From: Siphonodentalium dalli
Taxonomy: Eukaryota; Mollusca; Scaphopoda; Gadilida; Siphonodentaliidae
NCBI GenBank assembly: GCA_032622095.1
Contig: CP136061.1
Coordinates: forward strand, 253,591,582-253,655,581
Reading direction: 5' to 3'
Length of the DNA stretch: 64,000 nucleotides
The notes beneath the pieces were generated by a model. It saw only the letters and a list, made by a program, of their open reading frames with translations, was not told the origin of the DNA and made no database searches. Positions within the stretch are counted from its first letter, which is position 1; every line of letters begins with the position of its first letter. Made by a program: the position numbers and the translations under genes. Positions 47,012-58,305 of the stretch are shown here, piece after piece.

Positions 47012-47563
47012 TTAATTAGCTATAGGTTATCGGCCACAATAAGTAGAGCGCTGCCCGCGTCATAAGTAACAAAAAGCCGGCCAATAAGTTGAAAACGTGG
47101 CCAATACGTCAAGGTGGCGTAACTGACGTCATACGTAATTAGCTCGATCGGCAAAGAATATTGGGTCGACGGAAGATAGATTGCAGTTGATTTCGGATGA
47201 AATATGGCCAGTCACTGTTTTTGGGAGTAAATATACATGTGCGAGGATGAACTACATGTATGCGTATCCATATCATTCCCTAGTGGAAATTGACAGTACT
47301 GTGAAATCGCTGCGAGTTCTTTACAAAGTTCACAAGAATAAAAATTGCTGGAATTATTGTTAATATAATGAAACACACAATGGTATAGAGCTCTATGTTA
47401 ATATATTCATCGTGTGAAACAATTATTACATTGTTTCTAATTAATAAAATACTTATTAATTGGTTGTTTCCACATTGACCGAGTTATGAGGCCTCGGTCT
47501 GTCGTATTAGCCTTCGGCCTGCGGCCAATATGGAAACAACCAACTAATAACATATATTAATAT
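47012..47563. mobile_element. ~550-bp insertion only in unit A
   Basis: Unit B reads ATGCATATTTAATTTTGCAGG straight through at 61446. In A, TATTAAT occurs at both joints (47010-47016 and 47555-47561), a possible target duplication. Its right half contains a hairpin (TTGGTTGTTTCCA at 47461, TGGAAACAACCAA at 47531) around a CGGCC-rich centre. Coding content is not recognised. Confidence 0.7.
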
Positions 47564-47656
47564 TGCAGGTTAGTAGAACAAGCGCGCCGCTGTACACGTA
47601 TGTAAGTACATGTACGTAAAATTAGTATTTCGTGAATTCAAATACGAGTACGGTAA

Positions 47657-48235
47657 CCAAAAATAACGACTTACATTTTTTTATTCAGCAGAAATGGATG
47701 TTGTATATTTACAAAGTATCGTACAAAACAAACTGATCGGCGAAATGGGGATACTTGGGTTTTGAGCAACGCGCATCTGAGCACGATGACAAAGATGTAA
47801 GCATGGCTTCACTTACGTCGTTATTACGATCCTACGTGCAAATCGATAACTTATGCTTTCAAAAGGTTTTCGCTGCTTGAGTAGAATGATTTGACACGGA
47901 AAATCTGATATTCTATGTATTTGTATATTTTAATTAATATGCAACTGGAACGACTATTTACATGTGTACCGGTATTTGACTTGTAATTATATGCTACATG
48001 CATCCACAGTTTTTAGTATCCTTAAAGCGATATACTGGATCTATTTGTACATGGATTTTTGTTATACAGACCCGATGCATTCTTTGCGGGACATTTTGGT
48101 GTGTGTACTATTGGTTCCGTTTTCAGATTTTCGCAGCGTTCGACCTGGAACAAGTCTATTCAACAAAAGACATTGAGTGCGCGCAAATAAACAGACATGA
48201 GAGTTGCAAAAACAATGACAGACGACAGCTAGATC
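47657..48235. other. Sequence between unit A and the unit C remains
   Basis: No homology to units A or B that I can see, and no gene. Confidence 0.45.
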
Positions 48236-48335
48236 AAACTCCATGCAGGGTTTACCTCCCTTGGTGACTCGTTAAGATCGCTAATACAAACTCCATGCAG
48301 GGTTTACCTCCCTTGGTGACTCGGCTACCGGCGAC
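48236..48335. repeat. 52-bp tandem duplication
   Basis: CAAACTCCATGCAGGGTTTA, then CCTCCCTTGGTGACTCG, occurs at ~48236 and again ~52 bp later. The two copies are almost identical, so it is recent. Confidence 0.85.
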
Positions 48336-48725
48336 ATTTTGCCCACATTTGGTGGACTTCTGCGGTATTAAGATATATACTAAGCGAACACAGCAACATG
48401 CTGCCATTTTTGAGCAACAAAATGTCGAACAAAATTTGTATACATTTTGAACCTTAAGTTTGAAAAGTCCCACTAAATCCAATGAACTATATTTCGAAAC
48501 GGTGTGATTCGGTTTATTTTGTCAACACAAAAGTCAAACACAAGAGTTCTAATTTGCTGCAATTTTGATGAGTAGCTTGTGAAAATCGTCAACAAAACTT
48601 CCGCTCGATTTTTCATTCTGTCAGTATGTTTTAGTGCGGGAATTGTTCTCAAAGCACATAGAAAATTTTACTTTGGAGCGATCTGATTTCGCCATTTTTG
48701 CTGGAAATCCCCATGCTAACATGCT
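48335..48725. repeat. Dispersed ~390-bp repeat, copy 1
   Basis: CCCACATTTGGTGGACTTC, AAGATATATACTAAGCGAAC, TTTGAAAAGTCCCACTAAA, CGAAACGGTGTGATTCGG and GAGTTCTAATTTGCTGCAAT all recur in the same order at 52738-53165, inside the MULE-like element. No coding frame is conserved between the copies. Confidence 0.82.
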
Positions 48726-49839
48726 AAATATAGAAACACAGACTAGTACACAGCCGTTGACAGAGTTAGAAAGGAAGTAAGACTTGTGCGCTCTGATAGA
48801 GATTACAGCTATATAGCAATTTTCATACGCTAAGCAGTTATATCAACTTTGAGGCGAAAATCATTCATTCAAGTGTACTTTTACTTCCATGAACTAGAAA
48901 TATAGACAGTTGTCGAATTTCGCGCGATAGATCATAGACTCGTCCTTGTCTTTGTTGAAAAGTTGAAAGTTGAAAACATAGTAACACGACCCTGTCGGCT
49001 AATCAAGCATTGTGTGTTGTACATGTGAGTTTTAGTAACTTTTGAAATCAATGGGAACTTTCATTTTCCGCTGAGAGAATATAATATGCTTGTAGCGTGT
49101 ACATAAAATGATGTATGATTGCATGTTACCGAACACAGCACAATATGATTTTAACCTTGCACACTTGTGTGGTGATTAAAAAAACAATATTACGTATATC
49201 GATTTATTCACAGTGCGCTTTAAACGTCGCGAGCGATAAAATACATTTGGCTATTCGTACGAAGTTTGGTATCGAAGGAATCAATAGATGGTATAGGCCA
49301 ATGCCTTGTTCTACACGGGAGGACCGATCTGTCTAATAGGGTCGTGCTCTTTAATCCAGAAACCGCACTTATATAATATAACATATTGCTTTATATTTGA
49401 TAAAGCAAATGACGTCCTGAATCCATCATTTTTTTGCATAGCTGTTTTAACAAATTAAAAATAAAATGTCGGAAAAAGAGTAAATAGTTTCCAAGCAAAT
49501 GAGTCCTGTGTTACCAAGCTCGTACGATAAATCAAATACACGCACTAATAAGTACATTATATATGTGACATGTTTATATTGTTCCACATATCAATGGCGA
49601 TTTAATAATGGCACTCATATATTATATGTATCACAAAACAACATTATGAACAACAATAGCACAACAAATATATCAGCACAATGAACAAAAATGTTTTATT
49701 CAGTTTTGAATTCCACATACCCTCATCTTCATTTTGTGTAGAATCTGAATTTTCTTTTTTGTACCAAGAACTGCTATTATTATCCATCCATTAACTAACA
49801 CTATTTCTGATTGGGCAAAAGGTGCCACGTGATAATTCG
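48726..49839. other. Unrecognised stretch
   Basis: No supported gene. ACACGACCCTGT (48985) and the inverse-like AGGGTCGTGCT (49339) are ~350 bp apart and might be short terminal repeats; too short to call. Confidence 0.4.
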
Positions 49840-50025
49840 TGAAAAAGTCATAGTGGACTGCCGAATGTTATATTGGACTCCGAAGTGTGCAATATGACTT
49901 TTTTATCGGGACTGTGACGAAATGAATCGGTGAAATTGTGATGCGCGCGCAACACTGGTGCAATTAGCAGACGTTTCACTTCGCTTGATTTTTTTTTCAT
50001 TTCGGTGTGTATTGTTCCTAATCGT
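49840..50025. repeat. Dispersed repeat with AGTCATATTGGACTC-like ends, copy 2
   Basis: AAAAGTCATAGTGGACTGCC, TATATTGGACTCCGAAGTGT, CAATATGACTTTTTTATCGG and GGTGAAATTGTGATGCGCGC follow the order of 28205-28420. AAAGTCATA and TATGACTTTT form an inverse pair ~65 bp apart. Confidence 0.75.
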
Positions 50026-50147
50026 GCTTTCGGATGATCAAATACAGGTTTTTATAGAGAACTAAGTGCCGACAAATACCAAAAATAACCACAAATGTTT
50101 TATTCCCAAAATTTGGTTAAACATACAGATGGATAATACAAATGTCA

Positions 50148-50299
50148 TTATACAATATTGTGTACAGTGTGAGTATTTCTTGTACTCGTCCAGGTTATGG
50201 TGAACAGTCATATTGGACTCGACACTGCAATATGACTTTTCAACACAACCTGTTGGGCTCGTACAAGAAAAACACATACTGTACACAACATTGTATAAT
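50148..50299. mobile_element. ~152-bp foldback element
   Basis: TTATACAATATTGTGTACAG with TTTCTTGTAC and CCAGGTT at left is matched in inverse by AACCTG, GTACAAGAAA and CTGTACACAACATTGTATAA at right. The centre holds AGTCATATTGGACTC and AATATGACTT, the motif of the dispersed repeat at 28205 and 49840, so this may be a palindromic member of that family. Confidence 0.78.
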
Positions 50300-51492
50300 A
50301 ACTTTATAATATTATTAATAATTTCACACACAACAATCCAATAACCAAATAGCCCATTGTCTTAGGTCTATGAGAGGAAGCTTCGTTGCCGTCATAATTT
50401 TGCGTTATGTATTTAATTGCATGATATAACATCATACCCCCATGTATTACACAAATATGAACAATACAGCAACAAATATATCACCACAATGAACAGAAAT
50501 GTTTTATTCAGTTTATTCGACACTATGAGGGAAAATCAATAGAAAGAGGCCATTATTAGATCGAGCAATCAGCTGGGAATTGAACATGGATATATGACCA
50601 GGTATGGAGTGAACATTCTCAGATTTAGAAAATTATTTGTGAGTTGCTGTCTTTCTAAATAAAAATAATTATGAAATTTGCTGAATAAAGAAACATTAAC
50701 TTTCCGATATGGTATGATCATGTCTATATGAACTGCACATTTGAAATTCTAATTTACAGCTGTTTTTATTACCTGAAAACACCACAGTTTTAAATATTTG
50801 TCATGACAAGACATTATAGTAAATTGCGTATTTTCAACGTTGACGATGGTTACATATTTTGAGAAAATCCAGTTTTAAATGTAAGACAATTTTGTAAAAA
50901 AGGTGTGTCTGGTCTTAAGCGATGCCACACCGACTGTGATACCATGAGTAACAAGTCTCCTGATCCAATTTTTAGCTCGCGGTGCAGAAGAAAGTTGAAA
51001 ATACTTCAAATCAACATCATTTGCATTCGCAGGCATCGTGAAAAAATTGATATTGTCTTTGAGCGACGCATAGTTGTACTTTTAAAGATACTGTCGATAA
51101 CATGTCAAAACACATTCTGTTGAAGGTCTATATGTGACCATCAAACCATTCCTTCTAATGGGTTCGATCGTAAGTCTGTTTGGGTGTCGAAAACGTACAT
51201 ATGGTGTTTTATGGTGCATCTGATTATAAACGGAACGAAACATAACAATTGGCCACAATAACGTGACTGAATAAATGGCGGAAATATTGGGTCGAGTAAA
51301 CAATATACTTATTATTGTGTCACAACTGAATTGAAAGATTGGCTTCTGACATTTTCTCGAATGTAACAATAACACTTCATTAATTTACACAATTGGAATC
51401 TCTCATTTAGAGGATTCCAATATCGTTTCGCCCAATCATAATTATCACCTCAGAAAAGGTCTGTTTCGCCCAAACATAATTACCACCTCAGA
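50300..51492. other. Unrecognised stretch before the unit C receptor fragment
   Basis: No gene supported. A ~41-bp imperfect direct duplication (GTTTCGCCCAATCATAATTA / GTTTCGCCCAAACATAATTA, 51424 and 51465) ends at the breakpoint of the truncated receptor. Confidence 0.55.
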
Positions 51493-52125
51493 AGAACTCC
51501 TTCATGTCCAGCAAGAAGTCAGTAATCGCTGGAATTGTGCTTGTTTCGAGTGGAAGTCTGCTGGCGACCTGCCACTTGTTATATGGACTAAAATTATCTA
51601 CGGATGATAATGAATTGGGGACCTGCGTCCCTACCGGGACGACAGAGTATGTTTGGTTTATCGACAACGCCTGGTTTTGGTTGTACGTCGCCAAGTATTC
51701 ATTTGTTCCAATCATCATTATCGCATCCTACAACATTCTACTCATTTTCCATATCAGGAAGACAAAAAGAGCCCTGAAATATTTTTCTGGGAGCTACGAC
51801 CAAGGAAGACAGGGAAAAAAAGCCACATCGTCGACTTCATTGATGCTAATAGCAACGAGTTTCCAACTCATTGTGACAATAACGCCAGTGGTCTTAGCAG
51901 TGGCAATCAACAAAGCAGATTTAAGTTTTTACCACACCACTGTGTATGGTGGTCTTTTGATTCTGAACATGGCTAATAACTGCTTGAATGTTTTCACGTA
52001 TGTTATAAGCGGTAATAACTGCTTGAATGTTTTCACGTATGTTATAAGCGGTAATTAATTCAGAGCCGAACTCTGGCGTGTTCTGAAACACACAACCAGT
52101 AGGCCAACTCCGAACAACGAATGAA
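51493..52125 (+). pseudogene. Class A GPCR, unit C, 5'-truncated, TM7 duplicated
   Basis: Homologous to the intact receptor from codon ~141 on. TM4 (SVIAGIVLVSSGSLLATCHL), loop 2 with Cys, TM5 (PIIIIASYNILLIFHI), the loop KTKRALKYF, TM6 (ATSFQLIVTITP) and TM7 are present; TM1-TM3 are missing. A perfect 39-bp direct duplication repeats NNCLNVFTYVISG in frame (51974-52051 region). Directly after it, the KKF of helix 8 reads AAT TAA, a stop. Divergence from A and B is clearly larger than between A and B. Helix 8 sequence (FRAELWRVL) is still readable beyond the stop. Confidence 0.92.
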
Positions 52126-52190
52126 TCACGTCCACGTCCAGGAGTCCGACATTTGCATAAAAATCCCAAGCGTACAGCATACGCCAAAGT

Positions 52191-53552
52191 AGTCCAAGTC
52201 TTCTCGTACTAAAACCAGCTAAGATATTGGTATGGCGAGATGCTGGATTTTAGTCTGAGATCGCGCCCATAGCCTTCTTATGACACGAGTTAAGCGTTAA
52301 TGACCCGCTCAAATAAAACCACAATTATATGAAATAAAATATCACAATTGCGACAATAAACGGATATTTACCGCAGAAGACATGCTATTTGATCCGAAAC
52401 CCACATCAGTTGTGAATTGAAAGAGGTAATTTAATGTGAAAAGAGACATTTACCGCACTGTTTACAAATTTTAAAAAGTATGCGAACTCAGTTGACCTCG
52501 CGAACTGTGTTCGGCATTTTCCGTTGAAAATATTCCGTAGATTTTCGACTAACCACACAAATTACGATGAATTCTCCATTGTAATCGTAATTATGTGTGT
52601 CAATAAATAAAAAAATAAATAGATTAAGTAAACATTGAAGATATAAATGTAATACATTAAATAAATTACGGGAATTACAACCCTCTCAAAGTTTAAAACA
52701 GTGCAAACACAACGTGCATTAGAATAGATATGGCGCTACATTTCACCCACATTTGGTGGACTTCCGCGAAATTAAGATATATACTAAGCGAACAGAGCAA
52801 TATACTTCTCTTGCTAAGCACACAAAAAATCAAACAAAATTTGTATAAATTTTGAACCTTAAATTTGAAAAGTCCCACTAAAACCGAAGAACTATATTTC
52901 GAAACGGTGTGATTCGGTTCTCCGATTATTTTATCAACACAAAAGTCAAAACGCACATGGACGAAAATCACACGCATGGCAAGTCAGACACAAGAGTTCT
53001 AATTTGCTGCAATTTTGACGAGTTGCTTGCGAAAATCGTCAATAAAACTACCGTTCTGATCCTCCATTATGTCATTAAGTTTTTAGTGCGTGAAATGTTC
53101 TCAAAGCACAAAGGAAATTTGACTTTGGGGCGATCGGTTTCACCATTTTGTTCGGAAAACCCCGCGCTATATAGAAACGGAAACTAGTATACCCAGAACA
53201 AACTCCGGACTATGCAGCAGTTCTTCAGACCACTTCGGCTTTCAGTTAAAACATAAACAAACAGAAAAAAAGCGATGTTTGTGGCAATCAACCGGAATAT
53301 TCTATGTGTTATTTAACATTAAAGTTAGATTATTATACACCATTATGACCATAAGATGTCTCTCTTTCCGATCTATATAGCATCATGTATTGATTTGTCA
53401 GGTAAATGGAGTAAAATACACCACAGATTCCCGCCACAGATCCTGAGCGTAACTCATGTCATAAGAAGTCTATTGGCGCGATCTCGGACTAAAATCCAGC
53501 ATCTCACCATACTAATATCTTAGCCGGTTTTAGTACGAGAAGACTTGGACTA
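52191..53552. mobile_element. 1362-bp MULE-like element with ~100-bp terminal inverted repeats
   Basis: ACGCCAAAG lies at 52182-52190 and at 53553-53561, a 9-bp target duplication. The ends TAGTCCAAGTCTTCTCGTAC and GTACGAGAAGACTTGGACTA are perfect inverses, and inverse similarity goes on for ~100 bp (GAGATGCTGGATTTTAGTC, TTCTTATGACA) with about ten mismatches. Long terminal repeats plus a 9-bp duplication fit Mutator-like elements. No transposase frame. The interior includes the dispersed repeat also found at 48335. The element splits the downstream flank of the unit C receptor. Confidence 0.88.
52738..53165. repeat. Dispersed ~400-bp repeat, copy 2, inside the MULE-like element
   Basis: Partner of 48335-48725. 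This copy has an extra ~40 bp (CACATGGACGAAAATCACAC) before GAGTTCTAATTTGC. Either the element carried the sequence along, or both are pieces of related elements. Confidence 0.8.
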
Positions 53553-53561
53553 ACGCCAAAG

Positions 53562-53995
53562 CTGAGGTATATTAACACATGCTTCAAGTTTTTCACAAAT
53601 GTTACATATATGTCCACTCTCGATGATTTTCGCAACCAACAAGTTAATTACATCCGCATCCTGGAGACGACACTAAATGATGCCTAATGTATACACCATG
53701 ACATAGGTTATATGGAATAAAATGTAGAAGATATGTGATTTGCGGATTGTTGTTTTAAGCCCAATGCTAATTTTGTTCTGCTGTAGTGTAATGATGTATG
53801 ATGATGAAGTTGTTTTATGCTCATGCACAATAGGTCATTGTCTGTCTCGTTGCAATGCACAGAACAGCTTTTAAAAATTATTTGTTCTTTGTGTATCGAA
53901 TTTCTGTATCAATTTCAAGTTGAGATGTCAACTCAAATTCGGGATTAAGTGGAGGATGTATTTCATACGGATTCTCTGAGTAAGTTCCATTGATC
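53562..53995. other. Remains of the unit C downstream flank
   Basis: Diverged counterpart of 46400-46860 and 60850-61310: TGTCCACTCTCGATGATTTT, CGCAACCAACAAG, TTCTGTATCAATTTCAAGTT and GGATGTATTTCATACGGATT follow in the same order. It shows that unit C was once a receptor locus of the same layout. Confidence 0.7.
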
Positions 53996-54014
53996 TTACT
54001 GTATAATATTCGGA

Positions 54015-54285
54015 TGCGTTCATGAAATAGACTTAAATTGAATGTAACTTACTGCGGTCAGTGTTACAATCAGGGTACGTTCATGGAATATACTTAAATT
54101 GGATGTAATTTACAGCCTCTCCATGATCAGTGTTACTATCCGGGTGCATTCGCGGAATGTACTTAAATTGGATGTAGTTTACAGCGTGTCCACGATCAAT
54201 GTTACAATCAGTGTACGTTCATGGAATATACTTAAATTGGATGTAATTTACAGTGTTAGCGATCAGTGTTACAATCAGTTATCAC
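54015..54285. repeat. ~70-bp tandem repeat, unit B
   Basis: Four units with ACTTAAATTGGATGTAATTT near 54090, 54160 and 54230 plus a diverged first one (ACTTAAATTGAATGTAACTT). Collinear with unit A. Confidence 0.85.
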
Positions 54286-54662
54286 GTATATACCTGTTAT
54301 GGATGCTAATATTTGACACCAGTACCACTGTGGTCTTTGTTGGTACTGATAGTGATGTTTATATATGATGGTATCCAATCTGGGAAGGGTAACTAACTCG
54401 AACCAACAGAGACTACATGTGGTTTGGCTGAAATTCCATTTCCCCCGAATCCGGTTAACTGATTGGAAGAAATCCAAGAGTCGTAATAATTTTGTTTGTT
54501 AATTAGCAATCTAAAGTGTCGTATTAAATCAAACAGCAACCTAATCTGAACTTTTGTTATGTTGATATAATTGCTAGACAACATATGATTTATACATATA
54601 TAATGTTGCAATGAAACTTAAAAAGTAGTTGATAAGCCAGCCATAATTTTCTCGATCGTACT

Positions 54663-54808
54663 GATACTACTGATGAACTGCCTCCAGCTAGATCCCGCAG
54701 GCTGGTGGATACTACTGATAAACTGCCTCCAGCTAGATTCCGCAGGCTGGTGGATACTACTGATAAACTGCCTCCAGCTAGATTCCGAAGGCTGGTGGAT
54801 ACTACTGA
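54663..54808. repeat. 45-bp minisatellite, three units (unit B)
   Basis: Same unit and position as in A but only three copies, so copy number changed after the segmental duplication. Confidence 0.92.
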
Positions 54809-56918
54809 TTTGTTTGTTTGTTTGTTTGGTTAGGGTTTTACGTCGTTTTAGCCGTTAGGCCACATCACGACTGAAACGTAAACGTAAATATATATATATA
54901 GATAAAATCACCCAAATCAGAGCGGGAGTGCTCGATTGGGGTCAGAACCATTAAGAATCTGACCGTTGTGCAGAAACATATAAAACAGAATAACAAAAAA
55001 GGAACAGCAATGCTGCTTTGGGAACAGCCAAGATATAAAACTTGCATGAAATGTAATCAACGAATATAAATAATTTAATTGAAAGAAGGCTTGTCCACAT
55101 TGAAATATGTGAAGTAGTCCTCAAAGTCGACTTTTGAATAACTCATAAGATATTTATAATATCTGATGAATCTGGTTCGAGCCTGAATTAATTCGTCAAG
55201 TTGACGTTCATGTGGCAAGCTCTGCAGGTGACGTGACATAACACGGCAAGTCTGCCGCCATGTGTAGAGCTTGGAGTGACTTAAAGTTGACTGCTTATCG
55301 TTGAACATCGTTTCAAACTTTGCAAATTCAAAGATCAACCTTTTTCCTGATAGTCAAAGCTTTTGACAGATTTTGGGGTTTTCTGTTTTGGAGCAATGGG
55401 ATCGATTTCTTTAGTTGGTTTCGGAGCAAACGTAAAAACTGTAGTAGCTGTATCCATTGCCTGTGAGACAGGTTCAGGAACAGGAGTAACTTGTGAACTT
55501 GTGTTGCTATCGATATATTGCCGAGTTGTGTTGGACTCTCTGTCTGAGTGCAGGCATCAACATACTTTTTCTAAGAAACGGCAGCTGAGTATGTGACTTG
55601 AGAAGTTGATGGTCTGTCACCAACTAATTTCTTAGCATCCATGTACGATAAATGTTTTTCAGCCTTACATCTTTGTATCTTGAATTCATATTCCCAGATG
55701 GGACATGAAAGATCCATTGCAGCATGTGAACCTTGACAGTTCGAACATTTTATAGGATTTGTACAATCCTTATGATCATGACCAGAAATAGAACAGCGTG
55801 CACAAATTGTTTCTTTGCTTTTACAGTGTTCCTGGCCATGGCCATAGCCCTGGCATTTAAAACATCGTAATGGATTTGGGACATATGTATTTATAGCTAC
55901 CTTCATGTACCCAACCTTCATTGTCGGTGGATGTTCGCACCGATTGAAGGTCAGGAGATAACTGTTCAGAGGAATTCGTAAACCATCAACAGTTTTTGAA
56001 ATTCTACGGACTTCTGTAACTCCCTGTGGTGCCAACTCCGCCAATATATCTGATTCTGAAGAATCAGCTATATCGCGGCCGCAACACAGCTCTGCTACTG
56101 TTTAATGTCGTGTGAGGAGTAACAAATACTGTGTTTGAGCAATAGTTGTTAACTCTAGTAGAGCATCAGATTGAACTTTCTTTACGCATTCAATCAAGAG
56201 AGAGTCACCTAGTGGCCCAGACCTGATTGGTTTGACAGATTTCAATTGACCAGCAATGCTTTGTAGCGTTTTATCGATAATAAAGATAGAAGGTCGTTTC
56301 ACATTTGGGTCAAAGCCAAGAACCAAGTACTGAGGGAATACCACAGCATCATTGGAACTTGGCGAGTGATGATTCTTATGAGCAAGACGTTGTTTTATGG
56401 TTTGAGTTGCCACACGAATAGCAAAAGAAATATACAACTAGCCCGGCAGTCGCCGTGGACTACCCTCCAAATTCTGGTCGGGTCAAAGACTGGTACATAG
56501 CTGAAGCGGTGACCGGCTTAGCCACTGCATATAGCAGCCTCCCGGTACCTCTCCACGGTGAGATAGGCGTGAACAATACAGGATTCAACACTCAGCAATC
56601 ATCAGGACAAACACAACAGAGACAAGAGAGAACAGAACATCATACATGAAAAACTGAAAACAATACTTCAAACATCAGACGAGCAATACAAGATATAACA
56701 AAATTGAATCTGAAATACTGTGGAGATGCGTGGCTAGCCAGTTGATTGAGCCTGGTCGACTCAACCACCCGTCTTGAAGAGATGTAAGACCAAAGACGAC
56801 CATGAGCTAAGTCGTATCCGCAGGTCGATGCCTTACGTGATACAACCGCCCTAGTACCTCCAGGACATTCGGGGATTTTACCCCGGGCCCACACGGAGGG
56901 GGGGGGGGGGGGTATTAC
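54809..56918 (-). mobile_element. ORF1-only non-LTR (half-LINE-like) element, unit B
   Basis: Same element without the later insertion, ~2.1 kb from the C-rich 5' end (15 G on the plus strand) to the (CAAA)n tail (TTTGTTTGTTTGTTTGG at 54809). It keeps the 5' segment 56451-56635 that A lost. No RT or endonuclease motif is found on either strand within it. Confidence 0.7.
55075..56437 (-). pseudogene. gag-like ORF1 protein with CCHC knuckles, unit B
   Basis: Same gene as in unit A. Three knuckles are intact in one frame: CFKCQGYGHGQEHC, CARCSISGHDHKDC and CSNCQGSHAAMDLSC, followed by a tail like MDAKKLVGDRPS. Breaks: the TAA at 56102-56104 shared with A, a private TAG at 55571-55573 (AAG in A), and a 1-bp insertion near 55340 (CAACCTTTTTCC against CAACTTTTTCC) that shifts the C-terminal part. 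The sets of private lesions differ between A and B, so both kept decaying after the duplication. Confidence 0.87.
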
Positions 56919-57045
56919 TGATAAACTGCATCCAGCTGGATTCCGCAGGCTGGTGGATACTACTGATAAACTGCCTCCAGCTAGATTCCGCAGGCTGGTG
57001 GTTACTACGGATAAACTGCCTCCAGCTAGATTCCGCAGTATGTTG
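56919..57045. repeat. 45-bp minisatellite continued on the far side of the ORF1 element (unit B)
   Basis: Three units directly after a 15-base G run (56888-56902 region), matching 42590-42715 in unit A. Confidence 0.88.
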
Positions 57046-58059
57046 TGAATGCATGTGGTAAAGCGAATAGTCGTTGGGCTCATACTTATATATCAGTTAT
57101 GTTCTGTTATGGATGTTAATATATGACGTCAGAACCACTGTGGTCTTTTCTGGTACTGATGGTGATGTTGATATATTATGATATCAAATTTATCCAATCG
57201 GGAAAGGGTTTCAAACTCTGAGTTTCTAACTGAACCAATACAGACTCCATTCGGATTAAATGCAATTTAAATTCCATTTCATCCAGTTATCGTATTGGAA
57301 ATCATATAGCAGTAATACTTGTCTTTGTTAATGGGAACTTTATACTGTCGAATTCAATAAATCAACATCCTATTCTGAACCTTTGTTATGTTGATATTAT
57401 CGTCAGACGGTTTCTGAGTGCCAATGCATGTATAATGTTGCAAGGAAACTACCAAAGTAGTTCAGAAGTCGACCAGAATCTCCACGATTGTAGCCATAAA
57501 CTGCCCTTCGCTGGATTCCGTCAGCTGGAGTATTAAAATGTCCGAGTATGTTGTGAAGCGAATGGCCGTTTTTCCCATGGTGTTATCATGTATTTTCTGT
57601 TATGGACCCTAACAGTTGATGTCGTTACCACTCTGGTAGTTGTTAGTACATATAGTGATGATGCTATAGGACATATCTCCATTCGGAGGAGGTGTTATGT
57701 TTAACTAAGAGGTACTTACTGCGCAAATAAAGAATCGATTTGCATAATTCTCCACAATACCCTACATTAATATGCGTGTTTATTTACCCGTTGACTCAGT
57801 TGATAAGGCATCAGACACACATTCTACCAAGATACGCATTCGCGTGTGTGTGGACTGATTCGACCACCACACACAATTGCAGCTGCATAACCATATTTCA
57901 ATTTTCCATAATTATAAATGTGCAATCACATTATAGTAACTCTGCAAATTGTAACAATGCGGAATGCCGAGATCGTAGAAATTAATTGGAAAAATAAGAT
58001 AAGTGGTACCCATGAGTAAAACATTAACAATCAATTCACTTCAAAAGAATGAGTATATT
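57046..58059. other. Duplicated non-coding flank, unit B
   Basis: Partner of 42716-43642. It includes ~120 bp near 57820-57945 (TACCAAGATACGCATTCGCG) absent from unit A. No gene supported. Confidence 0.6.
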
Positions 58060-58305
58060 TTAACCCTTTGAGTGCCAGGGGCCGATATTATCGGCCCTAA
58101 ACCTACACAATAAGTCTGTTAAAGAATATAATAAAACATATTAAAATTGTAAAAAATTGTAATAAAAAAAAAAAAAAAAGGTTAAGCCAATGCATTCTCT
58201 TATATATGCGAGGCGACCTATGGTCGACTCGCATATATAAGGGAATGCATTGGCACAGGGTATATGGGTTGTTACAAAAATCGGATCTGGCACTCAAAGG
58301 GTTAA
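58060..58305. mobile_element. piggyBac-type MITE with palindromic core, unit B
   Basis: 246 bp with TTAA edges. Left end TTAACCCTTTGAGTGCCAGG and right end TCTGGCACTCAAAGGGTTAA match over about 17 bp. It keeps the same palindrome (58189-58251) and has a longer A run (58162-58178) than unit A. Confidence 0.87.

Larger units (their letters stand above)
38535..47656. repeat. Segmental duplication, unit A
   Basis: Collinear with 53996-62823 from CTTACTGTAT(G/A)ATA(C/T)TCGG to AATACGAGTACGGTAACC. Differences: nine versus three minisatellite units; a 1002-bp insertion (41391-42392) and a ~550-bp insertion (47012-47563) only here; ~185 bp missing near 41246; ~120 bp missing near 43500; and no counterpart of 61509-62785. 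Identity of aligned parts is high by eye (a few per cent difference). Confidence 0.92.
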
